Positions 9,628 through 18,318 of a stretch of DNA of 64,000 nucleotides are shown here, one piece after another. Both the position numbers and the translations under genes were made by a program. Origin of the DNA: Oscillospiraceae bacterium. GTDB taxonomy: Bacteria > Bacillota > Clostridia > Oscillospirales > Oscillospiraceae. Positions within the stretch are counted from its first letter, which is position 1. The number at the start of each line of letters is the position of its first letter. Below the pieces are notes generated by a model that was not told where the DNA came from, made no database searches, and worked only from the letters and a program-made list of their open reading frames with translations. The DNA lies in contig JAHHRW010000001.1 in NCBI GenBank assembly GCA_020025575.1, forward strand, positions 1 to 64,000, read 5' to 3'.

Positions 9628-10872
9628 ATGAAACGACTTCTAGCAATATGTATTTGCATCTTGATGGTTCTGTCAGGATGCAGCACCCAGCCTAAAGAGA
9701 AAGTAGAAATCACGCTTATTCACGGATGGGGGAGCACAGAAGAGGATCATGTAGCAATGCGGGAGATCTATCAGGATTTTGAAAAGGCAAATCCCCAAAT
9801 TCACATAAACCTCATTTCTTTGCCAACAATGGAGGCTGTTTCCCGAAAGGTGGAGGATTCCATCATGGTTGGCGATATCCCTGATATTGTTTTTCTGGCA
9901 GGGCACAGCCGCTATTCCATATATCAATATATGGTGGAGCACAATTATGCGTTGGATTTAATGCCATATATAGATGCTGATCCGGAATTTAGGCGTTGTA
10001 TCCCAAACGCGATGCTAAAATACTGGACTACGGAAAATAACCAAATCTACACCCTTTCTGATGTGATGATGATTGGAGGCGGCTACTGGTATAACCGTGA
10101 GATATTTGATGCAGCTGGGATTAAGAGCATACCGAAAACCTGGTCGGAGTTTGAAATTGCCTGCAAGAAAATAGGTCAATGGGCAGTAGACGAGAATCAT
10201 GATGTTCAGCCAATGCAGCTGTCTTCAGAAGGATATCTCTATTTCCTGAGCCACATCCTGACCCAGAAGGGCATGGATTTCAGCAATGGAAAAGCCCATA
10301 TTGACCAGGCAAAAATGCGGGAGACTTTGGATTTTCTCGAGAAAATACATCGTATTTCTTCAAATCAAAAGGATATTAATGGAGCATATAATTACCGGGA
10401 TGAAACCAGTTTGTTTAATGAGGAAAAGCTGGCGATTTGTGTGAACGGTGTATGGGGCGCCTCGATGATCCTGCCGGAGATTGATGCAGACTATGCTTTG
10501 TTTCCATCTGGAGAAGATGGACTTTGCTGCGAAAGTGCTGCCGTTGGATATGTTTTGGGGAATACGGGAGATCCTGAGAAACAGGAGGCAAGTGTGAAAT
10601 TCCTCAAATATATTTTGAGTGAAGAAGTGCAGAGAAGAATACTGCTCAGTACACAGCAGTTACCGGCAAATCCAAATATTGACATTGAGGATTATGCCGA
10701 TAAGATGCCAAGATTTTGCAGGGCTGTTGCTACAGCGCAGAAAGCAAGATTTAAGCTGGAGATTCCCCAGCAGCTTTGGAGCGAACAGCAGCTCGATGTT
10801 TTTGAAAATCATATCATGGAGGTGCTGTCCGGGCAGATGCAGAAACAGACACTGATCGATATGATTAGATAA
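9628..10872 (+). CDS. Extracellular solute-binding lipoprotein linked to the two-component system
   Basis: A 414-residue family 1 sugar-binding protein. The N terminus is a lipoprotein signal with lipobox LSGC at about residue 18. The body has typical features of bacterial extracellular solute-binding proteins, including the FNEEKLAICVNGVWG stretch. The start ATG 9628 is one base after the regulator stop, so it is the third gene of the kinase-regulator operon and ends at a terminator without permeases. It may serve as an accessory sensor feeding the kinase, or as a second binding protein for the downstream permeases. Cargo is unknown; fucosylated glycans are inferred from context. Confidence 0.87.
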   Translation: MKRLLAICICILMVLSGCSTQPKEKVEITLIHGWGSTEEDHVAMREIYQDFEKANPQIHINLISLPTMEAVSRKVEDSIMVGDIPDIVFLAGHSRYSIYQYMVEHNYALDLMPYIDADPEFRRCIPNAMLKYWTTENNQIYTLSDVMMIGGGYWYNREIFDAAGIKSIPKTWSEFEIACKKIGQWAVDENHDVQPMQLSSEGYLYFLSHILTQKGMDFSNGKAHIDQAKMRETLDFLEKIHRISSNQKDINGAYNYRDETSLFNEEKLAICVNGVWGASMILPEIDADYALFPSGEDGLCCESAAVGYVLGNTGDPEKQEASVKFLKYILSEEVQRRILLSTQQLPANPNIDIEDYADKMPRFCRAVATAQKARFKLEIPQQLWSEQQLDVFENHIMEVLSGQMQKQTLIDMIR

Positions 10873-10898
10873 GTGAAGATGATGCCGGAATATTGACT

Positions 10899-10934
10899 GG
10901 AGAACCTATGATTGGAGTAGGTTCTCCTTTTTTT
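10899..10934 (+). terminator. Terminator after the first solute-binding protein gene
   Basis: A 10-bp stem, GGAGAACCTA (10899-10908) with TAGGTTCTCC (10918-10927), is followed by seven T residues. Confidence 0.88.
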
Positions 10935-10989
10935 ACGGAAAGAAATTTGGAAAGTGGCCCTTGTGATTTATAACTAAAAGAATTATGGC

Positions 10990-11043
10990 GTATTGTGCAA
11001 ATACACAAAAACAAGAATTATAGACAGTGATGTATTGTGCAAA
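10990..11043 (+). promoter_or_regulatory. Direct repeat, possible activator site for the importer operon
   Basis: The 12-base word GTATTGTGCAAA occurs at 10990-11001 and 11032-11043, 42 bases apart (four helical turns), 117 bases before the importer binding-protein gene. AraC-domain regulators usually bind such direct repeats, and the YesN-like gene lies just upstream. A further palindrome TTTGGT-ACA-ACCAAA lies at 11121-11135. Confidence 0.4.
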
Positions 11044-11159
11044 AGTAAATATAGTCACAGAAATGGGTAAATAGAGAACATGTCAATTTGCTAAGATATT
11101 GGGTAAAATAATGCTATCAGTTTGGTACAACCAAACAAAAAATTTAGGAGGGAAATGAA

Positions 11160-12494
11160 ATGAAGAAGATCATTGCTTTGTTCCTTGCACTGGTGATGGC
11201 CTTTGGCATGGTGGCCTGCGGAGGCAGCAACGGGTCAAAGGGGGAAACGTCCGCACCTGGAGCAGAGACTCAGACAAATGCGCCCGTTACTGACGCAAAG
11301 GGAGATGCAGAGGTTCTGGAGTTCTACCACGGTTATTATCATGAAGAGTCCGAGTGGCCCGCAGCTAAGGTCATGCGTGACATCTATGATGAGTTTGTCG
11401 CTGCACATGCAGATGGTCCTGTTGTTTTCAAGCCTATTGCTGTTGAAAATAGAGCAGAAATTGTCAGCGCACAGGTCGCCGGCGGCAGCTTCCCTGACAT
11501 GGTCGATATGGATGGCACCATTCCTCAGGCAGCGCTGAGCCAGAAACTGATTTTGGATCTGAAACCCTATATTGATGAAAATGGCCTGCAGGAGGCTGTT
11601 GGTCTAAACTACACCCAGAATGTGATTGACGGTGGTATCTACACAGTTCACGATCAGATTGAGACTCGTGGCCTGTGGGTAAATATGGATGTCCTGGAGA
11701 AGGCTGGCGTGACCGCCGATGATCTCAAGAACTGGGATTCCTTCACCGCTGCTATGGGTAAGGTTACTGCTGTTGGCGGTGACATTTATGGATACGCTGC
11801 AGGTCAGGGTTCCCTGAAGATGATGTATGCCTACCTGGCATCTACGGAAGAAGGTCGCGCAATTCTCGCAACTCCAATCGACACCAATGTGATTGACTCC
11901 GAGACCTTTGCTACTGCATTCAAGACCATTGCTAAGATGGATCAGGTTAACGGCTCTCAGTACACCACTCCCGATGTTGGCAACCTGATGGCTGACTTCA
12001 ACCAGAATGGTAAGGCTGCTGTTCTTTCTAACGGTGTTTGGAATGCCTCTGGCATTGCTCCTGAGCTGACTGAAAAGATCCATCCTGTCGTATTCCCCGG
12101 CAATGTTGCTATGGCTACCGCCGGCACTGGCCTGTCCATCGCCAGTGGTATGAGCGAAGAGAGGACTGCTCTGGCTCTGGAGTTCCTGAAGTACATGACC
12201 AGCCCTGAAGTTCAGACTAAGATTTTCCTGGGTGTTCAGGCGAATCCCTGCAACACGACTCTGGATCTGAATGCACTGGCTAAGGAATCCGGTGATCCCA
12301 TCGTTATGAAACTGGCTGAGGCATGCTCCCAGTGCAACGGCGCTGAGACGGTCGTAAGTGATGTCTCCTACAAATGGGGCGGCGATGTTGGCAATGCCAT
12401 CACCAATGCTCTGATGGAGTGCGCAAATGCTGGTACTGACATCGACGCACGTTTCGAGCAGCTGCAGAAGGAACTGATCGCCCTGATCGGCTAA
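11160..12494 (+). CDS. ABC importer sugar-binding lipoprotein
   Basis: A 444-residue family 1 solute-binding protein with signal peptide and lipobox MVACGG (cysteine about residue 20). A Gly/Ser/Thr-rich linker follows, then the two-lobed binding fold. ATG 11160 follows TTAGGAGGGAA. Codon use is strongly biased to C-ending codons typical of highly expressed genes. It is the binding protein for the two permeases that follow; the ATPase is not in the window, so a shared MsmK-type ATPase is likely. Fucosyl-oligosaccharides are the inferred cargo, because an intracellular fucosidase is in the same operon. Confidence 0.9.
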   Translation: MKKIIALFLALVMAFGMVACGGSNGSKGETSAPGAETQTNAPVTDAKGDAEVLEFYHGYYHEESEWPAAKVMRDIYDEFVAAHADGPVVFKPIAVENRAEIVSAQVAGGSFPDMVDMDGTIPQAALSQKLILDLKPYIDENGLQEAVGLNYTQNVIDGGIYTVHDQIETRGLWVNMDVLEKAGVTADDLKNWDSFTAAMGKVTAVGGDIYGYAAGQGSLKMMYAYLASTEEGRAILATPIDTNVIDSETFATAFKTIAKMDQVNGSQYTTPDVGNLMADFNQNGKAAVLSNGVWNASGIAPELTEKIHPVVFPGNVAMATAGTGLSIASGMSEERTALALEFLKYMTSPEVQTKIFLGVQANPCNTTLDLNALAKESGDPIVMKLAEACSQCNGAETVVSDVSYKWGGDVGNAITNALMECANAGTDIDARFEQLQKELIALIG

Positions 12495-12516
12495 TTCGAA
12501 CACTGGCATGATTCAC

Positions 12517-12548
12517 GGAGGAGGCGATTTGCACGCCTCCTCCTTTTT
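12517..12548 (+). terminator. Hairpin between binding protein and permeases
   Basis: A perfect 10-bp stem (12517-12526 with 12534-12543, GGAGGAGGCG arm) is followed by five T residues. It lies inside a co-directional operon, a common arrangement that makes more binding protein than permease. Confidence 0.8.
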
Positions 12549-12561
12549 CAAGGAGGCCAAA

Positions 12562-13515
12562 ATGAAAAAACAAAATAAAAAAGCCACTCCCAGAAGAGGA
12601 AAACTGGGCATGGATCGTAAGATCTTTATCGTCCTTTTTCTGGCTCCTACCCTGATTGCGTTCTGCACCTTCTATCTGTATCCTTTAGTAACGGTGTTTT
12701 TTACCTCTTTCTGTAAGTGGGATTACACGAACATAACCAAGCCAGAATTCTGGGACTGGGACCAGCTCTTCAACAACTATAAATATATTTTTGAAACCTA
12801 TCCCTATTTTTGGGAAGCTTTGCGCAACTCTACTGTGTGGGCTCTGCTGGGTGTTTTCTTCCAGATTCCTGTTGCAACACTTATAGCGCTCGCATTCTCC
12901 AGAAAAGTACGCGGTGTAAAGGTTATTCGAAATATCTATATTATTCCCTGTATGATTTCCTCCGCAGCCCTAGGTATGATCTTTCTCCAGCTGTACAGCC
13001 CGCTTTATGGTGTTGTCAATCCTGTGATATCCCTGTTTAAGCCTGGGTATTCTGAAAATATTTTGCTGCAAAAGGGCACTGCATTCTGGGCAATGACTGC
13101 TGCCTACATCTTCTTCACCGGCACAACAACGCTCATGATCTTAGGAAACATCATGGCTGTGTCCGAAGAAGTCCGCGAGGCTGCAACACTGGATGGTGCC
13201 AGTGGCCTGAAACAGGACTTCTACATCACATTACCCATGATCAAGAATACGCTAAAGACTGTTTCCATCTTGGCAGCTACCTCTGGTTTCCTGCTCTATA
13301 ATGAGGTCTTCTTTTTGACCAGAGGCGCAGCTGGAACTTACTCTATCAGCTATGTGATTCGTGAACTGGCAATCACCAGCCCAAGAACGCAGTTTGGTCG
13401 TGCCAACTCTGTAGCTTTTATTCAGATCATTGCTGGTATGCTGATTATCCTGTTCGTTAATTTGGTTTACGAGCTTCCCAGCTTGTGGAAGAGAATGGTA
13501 GGTGGTTCCAAATGA
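12562..13515 (+). CDS. Carbohydrate ABC transporter permease, MalF/UgpA type
   Basis: A 317-residue inner-membrane permease with six predicted helices. The cytoplasmic EAA loop reads REAATLDGASGLKQDFYITLP, the ATPase docking site of the family. The frame is open to ATG 12508, but that would lie inside the terminator hairpin; ATG 12562 has AAGGAGG eight bases upstream and a basic N terminus. It overlaps the next gene by ATGA. Confidence 0.93.
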   Translation: MKKQNKKATPRRGKLGMDRKIFIVLFLAPTLIAFCTFYLYPLVTVFFTSFCKWDYTNITKPEFWDWDQLFNNYKYIFETYPYFWEALRNSTVWALLGVFFQIPVATLIALAFSRKVRGVKVIRNIYIIPCMISSAALGMIFLQLYSPLYGVVNPVISLFKPGYSENILLQKGTAFWAMTAAYIFFTGTTTLMILGNIMAVSEEVREAATLDGASGLKQDFYITLPMIKNTLKTVSILAATSGFLLYNEVFFLTRGAAGTYSISYVIRELAITSPRTQFGRANSVAFIQIIAGMLIILFVNLVYELPSLWKRMVGGSK

Positions 13516-14363
13516 AAAAAAGTAAATTACAAGGCTTGCGCCAGCTGCCTGTAGGTACTCGAATCGTTACGATCTTTTGCCTTGCATGGGCACTTCTCGT
13601 TGCACTGCTTCCGATTGTCTGGTTGTTTATTTCCAGCTTGAAGTCCGATCCTCTTGCACGTCCTGGTTTCCAGCTCCCTGAGTCTATCTGCCTTGACGGT
13701 TACATTTCTACATTCCGAGATCTGCATGTTATGCGTTATTTCGGCAACAGCATGTTTATTGCAATTGTCTCAGTCACCATCAGCATTGTCATGATTTCTA
13801 TGTCTGCTTATGTTGTCGCAAGAATGAACTTTAAGGGCAAAGGTCTTGTGAATATGATGCTGGCGACTACACTGTTTATTCCGCCCACGGCTCTGACTTA
13901 CCCGGTTTACAACCTTATCAACCGTCTTGGAATTTACAATACCCGTGCAGCGCTGATTCTGATCTATGCATGCAGTGGCATTGCCATCAGCTTCTTTGTG
14001 ATAAAGAACTACTATGACCATGTCCCTGTAGAACTAGAGGATGCAGCCAGAATTGATGGCTGTAATCACATTCAGACCTTCTGGCATGTGATTTTTCCCA
14101 TTGCTCGCCCCGGCATTATGACTGCTGCCGTGCTGGCATTTCTTAATAACTGGAATGAGTACTATTGGGCATCTCTGGTCATTATTGACCGTGATAAGTT
14201 GACTGTGCCGGCACTGCTGTCCACCTTTACAACTTCTTTCCGTACGAACTATAACGGACTGTTCTCTGCAATGGTGGTCATCATCTTGCCCCCCATTCTG
14301 CTTTACTGCTGCTTTAACAAATTCTTCATCGAGGCACTGTCCGGCGGTGCTGTGAAAGGATAA
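13512..14363 (+). CDS. Carbohydrate ABC transporter permease, MalG type
   Basis: A 283-residue permease partner. Six membrane helices are evident; the EAA loop is ELEDAARIDGCNHIQTFWHVI. The ATG overlaps the preceding stop (ATGA), which shows coupling. With the previous permease and the binding protein it forms the channel of the importer. Confidence 0.93.
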   Translation: MKKSKLQGLRQLPVGTRIVTIFCLAWALLVALLPIVWLFISSLKSDPLARPGFQLPESICLDGYISTFRDLHVMRYFGNSMFIAIVSVTISIVMISMSAYVVARMNFKGKGLVNMMLATTLFIPPTALTYPVYNLINRLGIYNTRAALILIYACSGIAISFFVIKNYYDHVPVELEDAARIDGCNHIQTFWHVIFPIARPGIMTAAVLAFLNNWNEYYWASLVIIDRDKLTVPALLSTFTTSFRTNYNGLFSAMVVIILPPILLYCCFNKFFIEALSGGAVKG

Positions 14364-14368
14364 TCTAT

Positions 14369-15691
14369 ATGAACAAACAATTACAAGAAAGAGCCGAGCG
14401 TGTCCGTTGGTATATGGGCGACCGCTTTGGTATGTTTATTCACTGGGGTGTCTATTCCATTCTCGGAAGAGGCGAGTGGGTCCAGAGTATGGAACAGATT
14501 CCATCCGAAAAGTACACGCCTTATGCTAAGGAATTTAATCCTACTGCCTATGATCCCAGAGCTTGGGCCAGGATGGCAAAGCAGGCGGGTATGCGTTATG
14601 TGGTTTTGACTGCAAAACATCATGATGGGTTCTGCCTGTTTGATTCCAAATTGACGGACTATACCAGCATGACCTCCTGTGGCAGAGATTTGGTTCGGGA
14701 GTTCGTAGATGCTGTTCGTGCAGAGGGGTTGAAGGTTGGTCTTTATTATTCACTGATCGATTGGCATCACAAAGATTTCCCTAAGTACGATGACATCAAC
14801 CATCCTATGCGAGGAAATCCCGCATACAAGGATGAGAAGATCGACTTTGACAATTATTTAAAGTTCATGCATGGCCAGATTAAGGAACTGGTAACCAACT
14901 ATGGTAAGATCGATATACTGTGGTTTGATTACTCTTACGAAAACCTTCGGGGTGAGGCATGGAAGGCGACTGAGCTGGTTCGCATGGTTCGGAAATATCA
15001 ACCCGATGTTATCATGGATAACCGCCTGGAGACCAGTGGTGAGGGCTTTGGAAGTATTATCAACGAGGTTCCAGAGGAGTTCTGTGGTGACTTTGCAAGT
15101 CCTGAGCAGATCATTCCCCCTGAAGGCATTCGGAATGTGCTGGGGCAGCCTGTTCCTTGGGAGCTTTGCACAACCATCAATAATAACTGGGGATATAATC
15201 CATCCGATCTCCTTTATAAAACTGCCCCCATGCTGATTCGTAAGTTGGTGGAGTGCGTCAGCAAGGGTGGAAACATGATTCTGAATATCGGTCCCGATGC
15301 CCGTGGTCGTGTAGATGCAAAGAGCCGCAAGGTTCTGGAAGAGATCGGTGCCTGGATGGAGCGCAACGGCGAAAGTATCTATGGCTGCGGTAATGCCAAT
15401 CGTCCCAAGCCAGAATGGGGCTGGTATACCGCTAAGGACAATAAGATCTATGCCCACGTTCTGGAGGCTCCTATTGGACCTCTGGCACTAACTGGTATCA
15501 GCAAGGACGAGATTGCCTCGATTCATCGTCTTGCAGATGGGGCTGAGGTCAAGCAGGGGGATAGCTGGATCACGAAGTCATATGATCATATTCCCTTTGT
15601 AAGTTTCGGGGATTTGCCCCACTTCAGCTATCCTCTACCGGATCCAATTGATACGGTCCTTGAAATTACCCTGAAGGAGTCGCTAACATGA
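14369..15691 (+). CDS. GH29 alpha-L-fucosidase, cytoplasmic
   Basis: It hydrolyses terminal alpha-L-fucose from glycans. The 440-residue protein opens with the family signature RFGMFIHWGVYS, then TAKHHDGFCLFDS, and the nucleophile D187 in ILWFDYS. There is no signal peptide, so it acts inside the cell on imported oligosaccharides. The chain stops after the catalytic domain and a short C-terminal beta domain. It is translated five bases after the permease stop, in the same operon, which ties the importer to fucosylated substrates. The linkage preference cannot be read. Confidence 0.93.
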   Translation: MNKQLQERAERVRWYMGDRFGMFIHWGVYSILGRGEWVQSMEQIPSEKYTPYAKEFNPTAYDPRAWARMAKQAGMRYVVLTAKHHDGFCLFDSKLTDYTSMTSCGRDLVREFVDAVRAEGLKVGLYYSLIDWHHKDFPKYDDINHPMRGNPAYKDEKIDFDNYLKFMHGQIKELVTNYGKIDILWFDYSYENLRGEAWKATELVRMVRKYQPDVIMDNRLETSGEGFGSIINEVPEEFCGDFASPEQIIPPEGIRNVLGQPVPWELCTTINNNWGYNPSDLLYKTAPMLIRKLVECVSKGGNMILNIGPDARGRVDAKSRKVLEEIGAWMERNGESIYGCGNANRPKPEWGWYTAKDNKIYAHVLEAPIGPLALTGISKDEIASIHRLADGAEVKQGDSWITKSYDHIPFVSFGDLPHFSYPLPDPIDTVLEITLKESLT

Positions 15692-16950
15692 AACAAGTAA
15701 CTGCAATTCTTCTGGGAGCGGGTCAGCGTGGTGAAGTCTACGCAAATTATGGCCTGTCTTTCCCCAATGAGCTGAAAATGGTTGGTGTGGCTGAGCCTCG
15801 TGAGGACCGCCGCAAAGCCTTTGCAGATCAGCACCAGATTGCCCCCGAAAATGCTGTCGCCGACTGGAAGGAACTGATGGACCGTCCAAAGTTTGCAGAT
15901 TGTGTTTTCGTCTGCACACAGGATAGAATGCATTATGAGCCCGTTATGATTGCCCTTCAGAAGGGGTATGATGTCCTTTGCGAAAAGCCTATGAGCTATG
16001 ATCGCAAGGAACTGATTGAAATGGGTGAGATGGCAAAGCGGCAGGGCAGAATGCTTAGCATCTGCCATGTTCTGCGGTACTCCCCCTTCTTTGTAAAGTT
16101 GAAGGAATTGATCGACAGCGGTGCAGTTGGTCAGCTGATCAATATCCAGCATATGGAGAGCGTCGGTTATTGGCATATGGCTCACAGCTTTGTCCGAGGA
16201 AACTGGAATAAATCTGAAGAGAGCTGCCCCATGATCCTGGCTAAGTGCTGCCATGATGTGGATATTCTGACCTATCTGGCAGGCAGCAAGTGCGTTAAGG
16301 TTTCCAGTTTCGGTGACCTCAGCCACTTTAATCCTGCACATCGTCCTGAGGGCGCACCTGACCGCTGTCTGGATGGTTGTCCGCACCGTGATACCTGCCC
16401 ATATTATGCACCTAGATTCTATCTGGAGCATCCCAAGGCCATTACTGACGGATTCCGGAAGGTTGTCAGTCTGGATACCTCCAATGAGGCTGTGTTGAAG
16501 GCCTTGGAAACCAGCCCATATGGCCGCTGCGTCTATGCCTGCGGCAATGATGTTGTGGATAATCAGCTGGTGAACATGGAGTTTGAGAATGGAGTTCGCG
16601 CCTCTCTTACTATGAGTGCTTTTGGTGAGAACTGTGAGCGCATCATCAATGTTATGGGCAGTCGTGGTCAGATTAAGGGTGACATGGAGAGCAATACTCT
16701 GGAGGTCTATGATTTTGCCTCTGGACTAAAGAGCACGCTGGTTGTCCGAATCCCCGAAGGTGGATCTCACAGCGGCAGCGATGTTTCTATGATGCGTGAA
16801 TTCGTGGAGCTTGTTGCAAATGGTGCAACCGACAGTAAGACTGGCGCAGCAGCTTCCGTTGAGAGTCATCTGGCTACCCTTGCTGCAGAGGAAAGCCGTC
16901 TGCAGGGTGGAATGCCCATTGATGTGGTTTCCTGGGCCAAACATAGATGA
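15688..16950 (+). CDS. Gfo/Idh/MocA family oxidoreductase
   Basis: An NAD(P)-dependent sugar dehydrogenase-type enzyme of 420 residues. The N-terminal Rossmann fold starts with ILLGAGQRG; CEKPMSYD holds the family lysine, and KCCHDVDIL the usual histidine region. A cysteine-rich insertion (CLDGCPHRDTCPYY, about residues 231-245) is present in a subset of these enzymes. The ATG overlaps the fucosidase stop. It may oxidise or epimerise a sugar released from the imported glycan; the substrate is unknown. Confidence 0.88.
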   Translation: MKQVTAILLGAGQRGEVYANYGLSFPNELKMVGVAEPREDRRKAFADQHQIAPENAVADWKELMDRPKFADCVFVCTQDRMHYEPVMIALQKGYDVLCEKPMSYDRKELIEMGEMAKRQGRMLSICHVLRYSPFFVKLKELIDSGAVGQLINIQHMESVGYWHMAHSFVRGNWNKSEESCPMILAKCCHDVDILTYLAGSKCVKVSSFGDLSHFNPAHRPEGAPDRCLDGCPHRDTCPYYAPRFYLEHPKAITDGFRKVVSLDTSNEAVLKALETSPYGRCVYACGNDVVDNQLVNMEFENGVRASLTMSAFGENCERIINVMGSRGQIKGDMESNTLEVYDFASGLKSTLVVRIPEGGSHSGSDVSMMREFVELVANGATDSKTGAAASVESHLATLAAEESRLQGGMPIDVVSWAKHR

Positions 16951-16972
16951 TTTGCTTTTCCTCTTATATATG

Positions 16973-17009
16973 AAGTGGCTCCGGTGGATTTCCACCGGAG
17001 CCACTTTTG
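16973..17009 (+). terminator. Terminator of the importer-fucosidase operon
   Basis: A perfect 16-bp stem (16973-16988 with 16991-17006) with a two-base apex is followed by a short T run. It may serve both strands, since a minus-strand gene ends at 17049. Confidence 0.8.
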
Positions 17010-17048
17010 TGAATAAAAAAGAAGATATGAGAAAATAAGACAGGGGTT

Positions 17049-17678
17049 TTATACGCTTTTCTGATAAAGCGGTATAAATGCTCTCCTTAGAATCTTTGCC
17101 CCTACATAACCCAGCAAAGAATAATAAATCAAGATCCATAAGAATCCAAGACGCAAAAACAGGGCAGGGTTCATAAAGAAAAGAGCAAGCGGCAGCGCTT
17201 CCAGAATGGCAAGCGGCAGTGCAACTGGAAGTTGCCCCACACTAAGCAGCAGCGCATTCTTCAGCGTGATTTTCCATGACGTTTCAAATTGACTGATCAA
17301 CGGGAAAACCAAAGCTATGACCATGCAGTCAACCATAATCACCGGGGCAATCAGCCAGTAAGCATTGCGGAAGATTCCGGTGGAGTTGTAAATCAGGGTA
17401 ATATCAAAAATACCGGAACACAGCAGCAAGCATAAGGGAATCCAGATCCCGGTAGATTGTTTCCAATTTGCTGTAAAAGCATGGAAATATGTGATAAGAA
17501 CCCCTTGTTCATTTTCGCTATCCATACGAAAGCATACTGTGTACATTGCGGTTGTAGCTGCACCAATTGTAATAATGGGTACACAAGAGAATATATAGAC
17601 CAGATTTAATATTACGAGGTCTGCTGCCCGATTCATAAAGGAAAACACTTTTGAATCAGGTGAGAATATATTTTTCAT
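17049..17678 (-). CDS. YesL-like DUF624 membrane protein
   Basis: A 209-residue protein with about five hydrophobic helices. The N-terminal block FMNRAADLVILNLVYIFSC followed by VPIITIGAATTAMYT is the DUF624/YesL signature. These genes often accompany YesM/YesN and sugar ABC transporter genes; the molecular role is unknown. It faces the fucosidase operon. A related gene, broken by a stop, lies at 20158. Confidence 0.85.
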   Translation of the reverse strand: MKNIFSPDSKVFSFMNRAADLVILNLVYIFSCVPIITIGAATTAMYTVCFRMDSENEQGVLITYFHAFTANWKQSTGIWIPLCLLLCSGIFDITLIYNSTGIFRNAYWLIAPVIMVDCMVIALVFPLISQFETSWKITLKNALLLSVGQLPVALPLAILEALPLALFFMNPALFLRLGFLWILIYYSLLGYVGAKILRRAFIPLYQKSV

Positions 17679-17922
17679 TTCAGGACTCCTATGTTTTTGA
17701 ATCGTTGTGCGGATGAGGGGATATATCTGCCATTTGCCGGATTATTTCCTTGATACAGTATAACATATTACACCGATATGTCTATCATAATATTCTTACA
17801 ATGAGAAGACCACAAATGAAAAGTCAACCTCAATGAAAGCAAAGTAAATATCACAATACTTGCAAATAAGCCCCAGTATTATATGATGGTTCTGTTTATC
17901 TGATTGCTTTTGATGTGCATAC

Positions 17923-18162
17923 TTATAAAGACTGCGGAATTGCGATTACAACATAATCCAGCTCCCGAAGTTCCTGCAGCAATGCCGCGGAGTCTTTTGG
18001 AAAATTCAGCACCAACAATACACCTACGTGCGCCTGAATGCCACTCTTTGCTTTTATGATATGCAATGAGATATCACGCGATTGGAATTCATCTGAAAAC
18101 GAATTTAGGTATTTTGGATCAGAAAGCTCTAAGTAATATGTATCAGGTTGACTATTACGCAT
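17923..18162 (-). pseudogene. C-terminal fragment of an unknown protein
   Basis: An open frame of 79 codons with good protein character (a beta-alpha-beta pattern ending LRELDYVVIAIPQSL). The ATG has no ribosome binding site, and its first residues are antisense to a truncated permease, so the real protein part begins near 18140 and lacks its N terminus. The pattern faintly recalls the ACT-like C-terminal domain of MgtC-type proteins, but I cannot assign it. It abuts the permease fragment, which suggests a deletion junction. Confidence 0.4.
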
Positions 18163-18305
18163 TTGCTTTACTATATTTATCAGCAGAGTTTCACGAACTT
18201 CAACTATGGATTATCCTCGGCACTGACTGTTATCATGCTTGTATTACTGCTGGTGGTATCCTTGCCTAGATTTATCAGTCAGGATAAGAAAGTGCATTAT
18301 AATTA
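18139..18305 (+). pseudogene. C-terminal remnant of a MalF/UgpA-type permease
   Basis: In one frame the last 35 or so codons before TAA 18303 read YQQSFTNFNYGLSSALTV, a hydrophobic helix and a basic tail, as in the last helix of sugar ABC permeases. The preceding VDYYAFALLY stretch lies in a different frame, so there is a frameshift near 18165 as well as loss of the rest of the gene. The intact MalG-type permease at 18319 has therefore lost its usual partner. Confidence 0.6.
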
Positions 18306-18318
18306 AGGGGGTAGTAGG

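Noticed and set aside
11604..12509. Minus-strand open frame opposite the importer binding protein
   Set aside because: Shadow of a highly biased gene; no ribosome binding site.
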